Assembly (NCBI RefSeq): GCF_000247815.1
Contig: NC_021677.1
Location: forward strand, 59,893,762-59,957,761
Length of the DNA: 64,000 nt
DNA from: Ficedula albicollis
Taxonomy: Eukaryota > Chordata > Aves > Passeriformes > Muscicapidae
Direction: 5' to 3'
Shown piece after piece: positions 26,151 to 37,440 of this stretch (its first letter is position 1; the number at the start of each line of letters is the position of its first letter). Under the pieces are notes generated by a model, which did no database searches, had not been told where the DNA came from, and worked only from the letters and a program-made list of their open reading frames with translations. A program made the translations under genes and the position numbers.

Positions 26151-26607
26151 TTTGGTGCTGTCAGCTTTGGATTCCCAGTCAGCAGATGAAGATGCTTGTT
26201 TATATTAGAGAACTGTTGTGAGTGCAATTAATAAAGCTGCCAAGCTGAAAAGTAGTTGAAGAGCTAAATATCATTATATAATGAGACCTCCTTCTCAGTA
26301 AATGATGTGAAAAATGATTTCTTGTGAAGAATAACAAATTGCCGTGGCTTTTTACCCTAATTGTAGATGCACCACCCTCACCATCAGCTTTGGTGCTGTC
26401 AGCTTTGGATTCCCAGTCAGCAGATGAAGATGCTTGTTTATATTAGAGAACTGTTGTGAGTGCAATTAATAAAGCTGCCAAGCTGAAAAGTAGTTGAAGA
26501 GCTAAATATCATTATATAATGAGACCTCCTTCTCAGTAAATGATGTGAAAAATGATTTCTTGTGAAGAATAACAAATTGCCGTGGCTTTTTACCCTAATT
26601 GTAGATG
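26132..26607 (+). repeat. 238-bp direct duplication
   Basis: Copy 1 is 26132-26369 and copy 2 is 26370-26607. Both start CACCACCCTCACC and end CCCTAATTGTAGATG. They are nearly identical, with G/A in CACCGTCAGC against CACCATCAGC. The unit carries a short CR1 end plus AT-rich unique-looking sequence (AGTGCAATTAATAAAGCTGC). Confidence 0.92.
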
Positions 26608-26999
26608 CTTGATTCTAATTTGTTGTTTGTCATTTCCATGTAAATGAAGAGTTTTAGCTATAATTACCACATTTATGGCAAACAAGATATTATCATTTTC
26701 CAATGATCACGAAGCACTGGCATGTTTAGAAAGAGAAGAACTGAATAATTACCCTCCTTGTGCAACTCTAGGGAGGGGTCTGCAAGTCACAGTATCCAGT
26801 CAGGTCTTGCACAAAGGCAGCTGATGCCATTAACCCTCTCGTGCATTTGGGGAGCCAACTCAGAGATGTGAAGTGACTTTCCCAGAGCACTCAGCATTGC
26901 TCCAGGTGCTGGACAGCATCTTCTTGTCATCACTCTCACAACCCAAAAGACAGCAGAACCATTGATTTGATTGGCACTGAATTTCCTGATTTGTCCCAG

Positions 27000-27125
27000 T
27001 TATCCCAGTTCAGAGAAGCTGTGGCTGCCCCAAATCCCTGGCAGTGTCCAAGGCCAGGCTGGACAGGGCTTGGAGCCACCTGGGATAGTGGAAGGTGTCC
27101 CTGCCCATGGCAGGGATTGGAACAT
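27000..27125 (+). mobile_element. CR1 LINE fragment
   Basis: Sense CR1: CAGAGAAGCTGTGGCTGCCC, CCCTGGCAGTGTCCAAGGCC, GGGCTTGGAGCCACCTGGGA and GTGTCCCTGCCCATGGCAGG. It stops before the element's 3' end. Confidence 0.9.
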
Positions 27126-28830
27126 GATGTTTGAAATAATGGCATCCTAAAGAGCATTTGTGTCTAAAAAATCCCATTTTACTGTGATTCAATATTTGTA
27201 CTGTCTTATCTCCCAGAACATCCCACACAGTGGAGGTGTTACAGTAGGGGCTATTAAATTATGAAGGAAGAGGCTCTGACACAAGTGACAAGAAACACAA
27301 GATAGGATATATTATATTTTTAATATTCCCACAGTAAGGATGGAAAAGTGGAATAAGAGATCAATTTGCTTGCCCATAGTTACACAAGAAGTCAGGGACA
27401 GGTGTCAGGAACTTTAAGTTAACTTTTGGTGTTTGATCACAAGAGAATGGAATCACAGTGGGAATTGCTGCTCAGTTCAGGATGCAGGAGGAAAGTGGGA
27501 TAAGGCTTGTCCTGTCAGCAAACACAAGCAAGTTCATTTTCTTTTTGTGACTAACACTGGCCAATGCTGCTCTTCCCAAGGATTTGCAGGAAAATGAGTC
27601 TCTGTGATAATCAGATCTTATTTTTAGCATCTAATCGATGCTCAGGGCTTTGTGGTTTAATTAGTGGAATAATTGTTTGCTGAAAACACAGTCTAATACC
27701 TGTTTTTTCCTTCAAAGGTCAACTCCATCATTTTTGTTTCCAATCATTTAGTTCTTTATTGATCTTTATGTCATTTCATGGGGAGTGCTGCATCTTGACA
27801 GATGAAATAAAGGCCAAAACTTGAAATAAGAAAAATACATCCTTTCTCTTAAACACAAAAATGGAAAATCCCCTATTTCAGCTCTTGCTGCTGGCAAATC
27901 CTTCATACACTGTCCCCTGGAAATAGGATTCTGAAAATTACTTTTGTTCTTTATGGAAGGAAAAAAGCAAACCAAGAATCTTTTCTGAGCCTGATTAATA
28001 TCAGACATAAGCTGAAGCACAAGAAGAAATTTTGCAGTGTAGCTGCTGATCCTTTAAAGCAGATAAGGCCATGGGCTCTGTCAGGAGGGCAGGAAGATCT
28101 CTGTGGTTTGCATTTAGAGAGGGCTGAATGAGAAATGCCCTCTCCTCTCAGCTAGGGGAGTATCACATGGCTTCAGCTGGAGATTTGGAAGGTATTTAAT
28201 CAAATAACAGCCACCACCATTTTTCTGCTGCCCTCCAGCTGAAATCAGATGCTGTTGGAGCAGAGGGATGTATGAGGTGCTCTGCACCTGCAGCTTCTCC
28301 ACCTTTTCCACTCCTCCCATCACTGCCACCTGATATTTAGTTTTAATTTGCAAAAATCTATTCAGACTTTGCCAGACCATGGGAGAGGCTGCTGGGCTAT
28401 GGAGCAGAAAGCAGGCTTAGTGAAAAATGGGCATTAAAAGGTAGCACCGAATTCCACCTGGTGCTTTTTCCCTATAAATATACAGGGAAATGATGCCTTG
28501 GGTTTTAGCTTTTCTATTCTAACCCAGACCAGTCTGTGGTTCTCTGAAAGCTGGGGGATATGAACATTTTCAGGACACAAGAAGGGGGATTCTCACTGCT
28601 GTGAGTCCCTGTGCTGCTCCAGGAGCTGATCCCAATGCAGAGGCATTGCCATTTCCATAAACAAAGTTTGCATTTCCTCTCCCAGAGCAGACACAGCTTT
28701 TGAACACAGTGTGATCCAGTAAATATTTAATCATTCTACAAATTGTGACAGCCAGTTCACAGCCACGTCCTGCTGATGCCTTTTAGGATGATGGGAGGTT
28801 TTGTACCTTGGCTTGGTTTTAACATCTTGT

Positions 28831-28987
28831 GTCTGAGGCCACTGAGGGAAAAACAGAGAGTGTGTAGGTGTCAATATGTGTTGTGAAAGCCCCACAGAAG
28901 ATCTGAGTCCAGAGAGAAATGCCAAGGCACAAGGGCAGTGCCTTTGCCAGCCTCAGCAAGGGGCTACTCCCTGTGGACAGATAAAGT
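28831..28987 (+). repeat. 157-bp block also present at 34127-34283
   Basis: Runs from GTCTGAGGCCACTGAGGG to GTGGACAGATAAAG. A near-identical copy in the same orientation lies at 34127-34283, between the two halves of a 464-bp duplication. No transposon termini or target-site duplication were recognised. Confidence 0.85.
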
Positions 28988-29779
28988 GGAAAACAGCTTA
29001 AAAAGGGCAAGGGAAAAGGAAAAGGAGGAACCAGACCTAATGCCATGGGGAAAGGAGTGTCAAAGGGGTTGATAAGGTCAGGGAAGGAGTTGGGAAGCCC
29101 ATTTCAGTTCCTGCTTTCTGGGTGAGTGTGGTGAGTTGTGTCCCCATCTCCATTTCTTTTCCAAGAGATGTGGGCAGGTTGTGTCAGCCTTGGCTTGCAG
29201 CCAGGCTTGGGTTGCAGCTGGATAAGCAGGAAAAAGGGCGTAGATGGTACAGTTCAGGGACCAGACAGTGCCATGGTAACTATTAGAGTTCACTGGGTTA
29301 ATTCAAAGTTCACCCAAGCAAAATTTTTTTCTGAAAACATAAATGGTAATTGTCAGTTTGACATTTGTTTGATTATCCAGCTGTTCAAGTCTTCTGGAGT
29401 TGGACAATTCATGCATCAACATTCCCATCAGGTAGGTGTAGTTGTTCTGGAATTAAAAATATGCTGCCTTCCAGGCAGATGCCATTTTCTTTATTATTTA
29501 TTTGTGCTAGTAAGTAAATTGAAAATTGTGCTTTTTTAAGGGAAAGGAGCTGATGCACCCTTGTGCCATTAAGTTGTCAGAGCTGAGCAGATGGAGCACG
29601 AAGCATTTCTGCAAAATTGTTCTCACAAGTCTCATTTGGGGGAAAAAAGTTTAACCTGCAAGAGAAAGGGATGAAATCTGTAATGGAACAGGGCAGGTTG
29701 CTTGGTGTATACAGACTGATTGAAAGTAATCAATCTTTTCCTTATTTTTTACACTTTAACCAGCTCTCCTTTGCTGAAA

Positions 29780-29895
29780 GAGTACAGGTTTGGATTAGAT
29801 ACTAGGAAAAAAATGTCTTGGCTGAGGGTGGTGATGCCCTGGCACAGGGTGCCCAGAGACGCTGTGGCTGCCCCTGGATCCCTGGCAGTGCCACA
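29780..29895 (+). mobile_element. CR1 LINE fragment
   Basis: Sense CR1: GTACAGGTTTGGATTAGATAC, CTGAGGGTGGTGATGCCCTG, GCACAGGGTGCCCAGAGACG and CCCTGGATCCCTGGCAGTG. Confidence 0.88.
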
Positions 29896-30589
29896 TTTTC
29901 ACCACTGGTTTGGAGGGTCGTGGTGGAGAGTTATTAAAAGGAAAGGTTATGGATGAACCTTCACCAGTAGCAGGATGGAGTTCTGGAATGAAGCTGTAAG
30001 TGCTGGATTTGAAAACCAGGCAACACCTGCAGGGATGAGTGATAACATGCCATGGAAAAACAGAATTGCTTTAACTGGTGATTAAAAAAGAGGATATGAT
30101 TGAAACAAGCTGATTAGATGAAACCAAAGTGACAAGACAGAGCAGCCAAGCAGGGCATCCAGGAGGGGAGGGGAGAGACACAGCTGATGGCAGTAGGGCA
30201 TGAATTATTGATTGAAATCTCCAGCAGAAGTCTTTGCATTTTCTTATCTGGAAAGGGAGAGAATGAATGAGAAGCGAACAGAATTATTAAGCAGCTTTAT
30301 CATTGCACTGGAGTGGATAATTAGGCAATTAGGATTACTAAAAGTTGGCAAAGCAAGAGGCCCTGAGGACTTGTGCTCCTGATTCTAGAGGAGGGTGGGG
30401 AGGGAAGCAGGAAAAGCCTTTGGTGAGAGATTTGGTGGTGAGGCTGGAAGGTAGAGCCAGGCTCTGGCACCCAGGACAGAGGGGGGACACAGGAGACCTG
30501 GGTAATGAAAAAAAAAATTCTCTGAGGATGGACAGTCCTTGGAACAGCAGCAGGGAGGGAGATCAGGAGTGAAGGACTCAACGTAAAAG

Positions 30590-30720
30590 GGATCTGGACC
30601 CAAGTGAGTGCAGAGGAGACCACAGAGATGCTCTGAGGGCTGGAGGCAGGCTGGCAGAGATGGGAGTGTTCAGCCTGGAGAAGAGAAGGCTCAGGGGAGA
30701 CCTCAGAGCCCCTTCTGATT
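30590..30720 (+). mobile_element. CR1 LINE fragment, upstream of the 3' tail
   Basis: Sense CR1 block: GAGATGCTCTGAGGGCTGGA, TGTTCAGCCTGGAGAAGAGA, AGGCTCAGGGGAGACCTCAG and AGCCCCTTCT. This is the segment that lies 5' of the common CR1 tail. Confidence 0.85.
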
Positions 30721-31848
30721 TTGGGCATCCACTGCCATATACCCCCCAGGTGTCACCTGCTGTCCCCTCCAGCCTCCATCTGCCACAACCTGAACTCCAG
30801 AAGGGTTTTGCCCACAGGGAATTGTGACTGTCCCTTTGGGCCAGGCAGACACCACAGGCTGCTGCTTCCCTCTGCAAGTGAGCCTCACTCCTTTAGCTGG
30901 CACCAGAACTTCTGAAGAGCTGGCTGCACATTTTGAAGGGGAAAACTGGGTAAAACTGACTAAAAATAGCACATTGCATGTGCAACTGTCTGAATTCATC
31001 CTGGGCTGCTCTGAGGCCAGTGCCAGTGCTCCTCCTCTGTGCTCCTGACTGGCTTAATCTTAAGATATATGTTATTTGAAATTAATTTGCAGAGATGCAG
31101 ACATTATATAAATCACTGAGGAAATTTCAGATTATGTATGCAATTTGCAGAAGTGCTCCACACTCATCTTACTTACTCCCTATGAAACCAAGGGATCAAA
31201 ATTAAGCTGAGGCAGAGAGTTTGGACCAGTCACCATCCTGAAAGTGCCATGGAAGATGAGCCAGCAATGCAGACACTTGTTAGTAATTCACACAGGAGAC
31301 TCCTGTAATTTCTTCAGGACATTCGGTGGCCAGAGAAAGGAGGAATAAAGGGGATGATGAAAAATACGTGGACTACAGTATTTATTACTAATTATTTGCT
31401 TGACCTCATTGGCAAGTCACCTGGTGTTCCTGGAGAGTGCTGCATTTCCATGGGAAGGTGCCAGCCACAATGTTCCTCTCCCAAGCCAGAATATTAATTA
31501 TGGATTCTGTTGCATAATTAGAGTCTGAAGCCCAGGATTAACTGATGGTAGTGGCTTAGCACAGATATCAATTCTACCTTGAAATAATGCTCTGTCTCCT
31601 TCCACACACGTGGTGTCCTCAGATGGGTGAATCATTGGAGCAGGGAGTGCTCAGTTTTGGTGTCACAGTGGCTTGTGATTTCCTCACAAATGTGTTAGAG
31701 CAGTGCTGTGCATTGGTGACACGATAAATGTTTGCAATTCATGGTAATCTGATAGCAGCATCACTTTCTTAGTGGTTCCACGTATTAGTGGCTGTAACAG
31801 TGGTGGAAGTTCTGCACCACTTATTTACTGGTTTGTCTCAGTCTCTTC

Positions 31849-32494
31849 TGCCTTCACTCAGAGCCAGGATTTAAAAAAATACAAAGGAAACTGATTTTCT
31901 CATGTGACAAAGGAAACAGATTTTCCTGTGTTCAGGCTTGGTTGTTTATTAAATCTTACACAAAGGAAACAGATTTTCCTGTGTTCGGGCTTGGTTGTTT
32001 ATTAAATCTTATTAAAAGTACAGCAAGTTCAGCAGCACTTCTAGCCACCAGCTAGAAGTGAGCAAAATGGAGCCAGATCCAGCTGCTGCAAGGTCTCCTA
32101 AAGCTAAACAGCCCAATGGAGAAATAATACCTCTATGTTAGTTATCCTTTTAACCCAATAACCAAATTCCCATGACCCTCAGTGTGACACTGATTGTCCA
32201 ACCAGAAACTACTCCTGAAACCATGAAGAAGAAGGAAGATGAGCACCCAAAAAGACACCACCCAATATCTTCCATCTTGTCCCACACCTATTACTGTATT
32301 ATAAAACCCCCAAATTCCAAACCCTTCACCATGTGAGGTCACACACTTTTATTTAACTACACACCTGTGACTTTAACTCCATCACTCAAATTTGGAAGCT
32401 TCTCCAAGGCCTCAGGACAAAAGGAGTGTTCTCCAGGGGGTCAGTGCCAGAAAGGATGGAAAGCTCAAAAAGCCCAGGCTTCTGGGATCCAACA
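31849..32494 (-). mobile_element. LTR (family B, copy 1), antisense
   Basis: On the minus strand it starts TGTTGGATCCCAGAAGCC, carries a TATA-like TTTTATAATACAG, then AATAAAC in ATTTAATAAACAACC, and ends near GAGTGAAGGCA. It aligns along its length with copy 2 at 32788-33342. No perfect target-site duplication was found. A 271-bp segment of this copy plus a short spacer is duplicated directly downstream. Confidence 0.75.
31907..32012 (+). repeat. 53-bp direct duplication inside an LTR
   Basis: Copies start at 31907 and 31960. Each contains ACAAAGGAAACAGATTTTCC and GGCTTGGTTGTTTATTAAAT. A partial third match (ACAAAGGAAACTGATTTTCT) precedes them at 31881. One A/G difference (TTCAGGC against TTCGGGC) is seen. 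Confidence 0.88.
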
Positions 32495-32792
32495 AGTGGT
32501 TGACTTTTTTTTTTTTTGCCTAAAGACACCACCCAATATCTTCCATCTTGTCCCACACCTATTACTGTATTATAAAACCCCCAAATTCCAAACCCTTCAC
32601 CATGTGAGGTCACACACTTTTATTTAACTACACACCTGTGACTTTAACTCCATCACTCAAATTTGGAAGCTTCTCCAAGGCCTCAGGACAAAAGGAGTGT
32701 TCTCCAGGGGGTCAGTGCCAGAAAGGATGGAAAGCTCAAAAAGCCCAGGCTTCTGGGATCCAACAAGTGGTTGACTTTTTTTTTTTTTGCCT
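32251..32792 (+). repeat. 271-bp direct duplication ending in poly-T
   Basis: Copy 1 is 32251-32521 and copy 2 is 32522-32792. Both start AAAGACACCACCCAATATCT and end with TGGTTGAC, 13 T and GCCT. I saw no difference between them by eye. The unit contains one end of the family B LTR plus a T-rich spacer. Confidence 0.92.
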
Positions 32793-33342
32793 ACACTCAG
32801 AGTTAGGATTGAAACTCAAGAGACAGATTCTTTTGTTTGGACTTGGTTGTTTATTAAATCTTATTTATAGTACAGAGAGTTCTGCAACACTTCTAGCTAA
32901 TAAGCTAAAAGTGAGAAAATGGAGGTGTATCTGCCTAGTCACAAAGTCTTTTAAAGGCTAACTATCCAATTAAAAACTAACACCTATATTATTTACACTT
33001 TTGACCGAATAACCAAATACCTGTGACCTGCACTGTGGGATTTTCTATCCAATCAAAAACTACCTGAAATCATGAAGAAGAAAGAACAAGAAGGAAGAAG
33101 AGACAATGCCCAAGAACTTCCATCTTATCCCACACCTATTACTATATTCTAAAACCCCAAATTGCAAACCCTTCACCATGTGAAATCACACACTTCTATT
33201 TAACTACACACCCGTGATTCCCAGCTCCATCATTCAAATTTGGAAGTTTCTCCAAGGCCTCAGGTCAAAAGCAGTGATCTCCTGGGGGTCAGTGTCAGAA
33301 AGCACAGAAAGCTCAAAACTCTCAGGGTTCAGGGTTCCAACA
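32788..33342 (-). mobile_element. LTR (family B, copy 2), antisense
   Basis: On the minus strand it starts TGTTGGAACCCTGAACCC, has the conserved block GTGTGGGATAAGATGGAAG and the polyadenylation signal in ATTTAATAAACAACC, and ends CTCTGAGTGTAGGCA. It is separated from the copy 1 sequence by only about 25 bp, so this may be a provirus that has lost nearly its whole interior. No gag, pol or env coding is present. Confidence 0.75.
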
Positions 33343-33660
33343 GTAATCCAGTGCTCCTTGACCTGTCCTGGCCCCAGCTCAGGGAATTTGGCTGTGACAG
33401 CTCCACATTCTCTGCTCCTTCCCAGTGCAGTCTTGACAGGACACTGAAGGGTTTCTGACTTCCTGCCTCAATCTCATTAATTTTGGGGCATTATTTTCCT
33501 CTAGCAGAGGTCAGAGGCTGCATTAGAGCATCCCCTGGGGAAGCACCTAGTCAGGGAGAAATCACCTTGGGTTGTTTTTCCTGTGGCCTGGGTTGATTCC
33601 CAAAGGCACCTCTGCATGGCTGAAAACAAGGCTGGGTTTAATAACAAACAAATGTGTAAT

Positions 33661-34124
33661 AGCAAATAAAATTTGTGCTGTTGAGTTGGTGGGTCCCAGT
33701 GGGTGTGCTGCTGTTGTTTTGTGGAGCAGAGGGGAGCAAAGCCAGAATCTGTGTTCATTAAAAATAGGCAGTAGAATATTCTTAGCACAGCCCCTGCCTC
33801 TGCCTTGGCAGAAATACCCTGGAAATAAGTGGAGTTAATTGCTGCCGTTGTTCAGCTGCAGGAAAGTGGGTCAGCTATTGATGAGATCACTGATCCCATG
33901 TAATTGTTGTGAAAGATGTAAAAATAGGCTTTGTGCTCAGCTGGTGTTTGGGCCAGCTGAGCACAGCGTGCACACACTGCAGGTGCACGTGTGGCTGTCC
34001 TGGTGTGCACAGGGGGTGCTGTCCCCAAGCCTTCCTGGCAGTGTCACAGCTGGAAACCCATCCCAGGGGAGCCAAGGGTTCCCTTCCTCTCTGGGGTTCC
34101 ACTGGAGTGACATCCAGGGCGTGC
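33661..34124 (+). repeat. 464-bp duplicated block, copy 1
   Basis: Runs from AGCAAATAAAATTTGTGCTG to ACATCCAGGGCGTGC. Copy 2 is 34284-34747. Only isolated differences are seen (GTTGAGTTGGTGGGTCCC against GTCGAGTTGGTGGGCCCC). Confidence 0.92.
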
Positions 34125-34126
34125 CT

Positions 34127-34283
34127 GTCTGAGGCCACTGAGGGAAAAACAGAGAGTGTGTAGGTGTCAATATGTGTTGTGAAAGCCCCACAGAAGATCT
34201 GAGTCCAGAGAGAAATGCCAAGGCACAAGGGCAGTGCCTTTGCCAGCCTCAGCAAGGGGCTACTCCCTGTGGACAGATAAAGC
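34127..34283 (+). repeat. Block copied from 28831-28987, between duplicated halves
   Basis: This 157-bp segment sits exactly between the two 464-bp copies and is nearly identical to 28831-28987, about 5.3 kb upstream. The local order is therefore unit, distant block, unit, which suggests a templated rearrangement or a misassembly. Confidence 0.88.
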
Positions 34284-34747
34284 AGCAAATAAAATTTGTG
34301 CTGTCGAGTTGGTGGGCCCCAGTGGGTGTGCTGCTGTTGTTTTGTGGAGCAGAGGGGAGCAAAGCCAGAATCTGTGTTCATTAAAAATAGGCAGTAGAAT
34401 ATTCTTAGCACAGCCCCTGCCTCTGCCTTGGCAGAAATACCCTGGAAATAAGTGGAGTTAATTGCTGCCGTTGTTCAGCTGCAGGAAAGTGGGTCAGCTA
34501 TTGATGAGATCACTGATCCCATGTAATTGTTGTGAAAGATGTAAAAATAGGCTTTGTGCTCAGCTGGTGTTTGGGCCAGCTGAGCACAGCGTGCACACAC
34601 TGCAGGTGCACGTGTGGCTGTCCTGGTGTGCACAGGGGGTGCTGTCCCCAAGCCTTCCTGGCAGTGTCACAGCTGGAAACCCATCCCAGGGGAGCCAAGG
34701 GTTCCCTTCCTCTCTGGGGTTCCACTGGAGTGACATCCAGGGCGTGC
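34284..34747 (+). repeat. 464-bp duplicated block, copy 2
   Basis: Second copy of 33661-34124, offset by 623 bp. Sequence diverges directly after GGCGTGC (CTGTCTGAGG after copy 1, AGGCTTGGGC after copy 2). Confidence 0.92.
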
Positions 34748-34842
34748 AGGCTTGGGCTGGCAGAGGAGGATTGTGGTGGCACATTCATAAATTGAGTTTT
34801 TTATGGCTTAGCCTGTGCAGGCCAGGACTCATAGTGGGAGGA

Positions 34843-35557
34843 TGTCCTGGTTTGAAGGACAGGTGTCTGCCAATAAAAGCAGAAGCTTCTCTTTGAAATG
34901 GAGAATGTAAACCCCTTCCCTCCAAATTATTATAGTTTTGAAATTAAGGAGCTCTCAGGCAAAGAGATGGGAATTAGGAATAACAGTTCTTTACTAGGAA
35001 AATTAAAATAGAAATGCAGCATTACAAAGAACAATCCCAAACCCTGCCAGAGTCAGAATCCAAGCTGACACCCGTCAGTCAGTCAGGGTGCTGGCAGCAG
35101 TCCCATTCAATGGTGGCTGCATCCTCCTGCAGGGGCAGATGTGGTTCAGCTGGAGCAGGGCTCCTGGAGAAGGTGCAGTTTCCTCTGAAGCTCCAGGGAT
35201 GATGTGGAAAGGTCTGGTTTTCCTCTGGAATGCAGTGGAAAGAAGGTGCCTTGCTGTCCAAAATCTCAGTTTTTATCTGGGTAGGAAAGGCTTGGCCCCT
35301 CCCCTGGCTGGAGCATCTCCCATGGGATGATGTAATTTTATCAGTCATGCCCTGGGACTCACTGGCCATTAACAGGAGATATCTCCTGGAGGGAGGATGG
35401 GCTGTGGGAAGATAAAGATGATTGCCCCAGCTGGTTTAAAGATGGCCCATGAGCAGATAATGTGTGCCAGGAGATCAGGGGCACTGCCCCACCTGGCTGC
35501 AGCAGATGGGGACAGAATACACATTTCTGGTCACATCCCTTATGGCAACCCAGGACA
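34843..35557 (+). mobile_element. Solo LTR (family A, copy 2), apparently intact
   Basis: Starts TGTCCTGG and ends CCAGGACA, giving short terminal inverted repeats. The flanks are GAGGA on the left and GAAGA on the right, a target-site duplication with one mismatch. It includes AGGTGTCTGCCAATAAAAGC and ends GGCAACCCAGGACA. It is the intact reference for the poly-G-interrupted copy at 22161. No internal retroviral genes. Confidence 0.88.
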
Positions 35558-36952
35558 GAAGAGCTGATAAAACAAGACCTCTTGTTCTCTTCCATTGCTG
35601 TGTGTCCCCCTCTCCTGGATAATTAATCTTTTTTCTCAGCTTTCATCAGAGATAAATGCACTGTGCCTCTTTCCCTCGTGTTCACCTTCAGCTAATTTGG
35701 GATCCTTCTGTTTGGAAGATGTTATGTTGCTAACACTTCAAAGGGAGTATTCAAATTGCTTTGAACTTGTGTTATATCTGATATAACACAAACCAGCCAT
35801 TTGCTGCTGGCCCTGCTGTGCCCCCTCCCCACTCACAGAAAGGCTCCTTTCAGAAGGGTGACCTGAGTGCTGCAGGTGCACATGCAGACACTGATATTGC
35901 TAATTCAAGCTTTGAAGGGATGTTTTATAACAAAGCAGGCTTGGAAATCGGGTCTAATTCCATAAACTCCGTGTTACATTTGGCATTTAACACACCCTGG
36001 AAGAAATATCCCTCAGAAGGACATTGCTGCATCCAAGAGTGCCTGCAGCATTGTCCTCCTGGAGAGATGAGAATCCTTGAAAAAACACAGTTGCTGAGCC
36101 CTAAAAAAAAAAACCAAAACCAAACAAACAAAAAACCATTTAAGTGTTTATTGCTTCTTACCTGTGAGCAGGAATTTGTTGAAGTCCTAGTGGATCCCTG
36201 TGGGATTTTGCCCTGGGTGCAGTGCAGACACACCCAGTGCCCTGTGGTGTTAATGGCTCCTGCACCCACTGCTCAGCCCTTGCAGCTCTCTGAGATCAGT
36301 GAATATTTCACCCCAAAGCAGCTGCCATTACAGAATTTTCATTCTCAGATGTTGTATTTCACAGGACTTATTTAACTGTTAGGAGAAGGAAGTTGCAGTG
36401 CTGGCAGTACAGATTTGCTTGGATTAGTGATTTAGCACCTCCAGTGCTATCCCAGCCCTCTGGAGGCTTCCCAGGGCAGGCAGTGGCTGCTCCAGGAAAG
36501 CAGGGCAATAGAAGGCAGTGAATAACACATTTTTGGGCATCACTACAGGCTATACCAAATACAGGGAAGAATATCCACACAGAGGAGGGCAGTGGAAGGG
36601 GATAACTGCACTGCAAGGTTTTCTCCTGGACAGACACCCCAGTGTGGGCATGAGAAGTGATGGTCAAAAACCCACAACCTGAAATATTGGTATTTATCTT
36701 TGTTTTTAATCACTCTGAAGATGTGAATTGCTCAGGCAAAGCTCAGCTACTTGCCTGCCAACTCACTCCAAGAGTTTCTTGTGTTGATTTGCTGCATTTG
36801 CTTTTTCTTGTGAATGAGAAAAGAGGAAATCTAATGTTCAGCTTTATCAGCTTGTCAGTTTAATTGCTGTCTATTTTAATGTTATCACTGTAGCTTATTA
36901 CTAATTAATAGAAGTAACATGATTACAGCTTTTATTCTTCCTTATTTTTCAG

Positions 36953-36984
36953 TGAGAAGCTGGATGGAGAAGCTGAAAGATAAG
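36953..36984 (+). CDS. ARMH4: ARMH4 microexon (32 nt), juxtamembrane
   Basis: A very short exon that automatic gene finders could easily miss. The acceptor follows a strong pyrimidine tract (CTTCCTTATTTTTCAG) and the donor is GTAGGA at 36985. It completes a Val codon begun at 10964 and encodes VRSWMEKLKDK, ending in phase 0. The transmembrane exon at 41730 then continues with AGYMSG. The join EWEQQNQGL, VRSWMEKLKDK, AGYMSGMLVPVG agrees with my memory of mammalian ARMH4, which is the main evidence for an exon this small. The segment is basic and amphipathic and lies just before the membrane. Confidence 0.9.
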
Positions 36985-37282
36985 GTAGGAGGCTCAGTGT
37001 TTCAGTTCCTTTCGAAGCAAAACCACTTTTATTTGCAGGAATAAATAAATTCTTGTCAGTGCAGTTCTTTATCTCTACACAAACAGTTGAGAAAGTGCTT
37101 AAAATTTTCTCTGGGAGGCAAATGAACCAGATGCTGCTGGTAGAGAGTGGTGTGAATCCACAATAAATCCCTGATGGTTTGTAACTAAGGGCAGGAGGGA
37201 CAGAAATGATTGATTGATTTCTCTGCACCAGAAAATGACCTTGTCAGATAACCTGAGTTGCTTTTTTTATTTCCCCTTAACT

Positions 37283-37440
37283 TATCATGGAATAGTTTTG
37301 GTTGGAAAGGACCTTTGGTTAGAAGTCCATCTAGTCCAGCCCCTCTGCACTGAGCAGGAATAACTTCCAGCAGATCAGGATCAGGTTGCTTAGAACCCTG
37401 TCCAGCCCGACCTGGAATGGACCCCAGGGTAAAAAACTTA
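37283..37440 (-). mobile_element. Older CR1 LINE fragment
   Basis: Reverse-complement CR1: CATGGAATAGTTTTGGTTGG, AAAGGACCTTTGGTTAGAAG, CATCTAGTCCAGCCCCTCTG, CAGATCAGGTTGCTTAGA-like text and CTGTCCAGCCCGACCTGGAA. It is diverged from the other copies in the window. Confidence 0.8.

Noticed and set aside
32142..32613. Repeated minus-strand ORFs starting MTSHGEGFG as a duplicated small gene
   Set aside because: They lie inside family B LTR sequence, and the repetition is explained by the 271-bp duplication.
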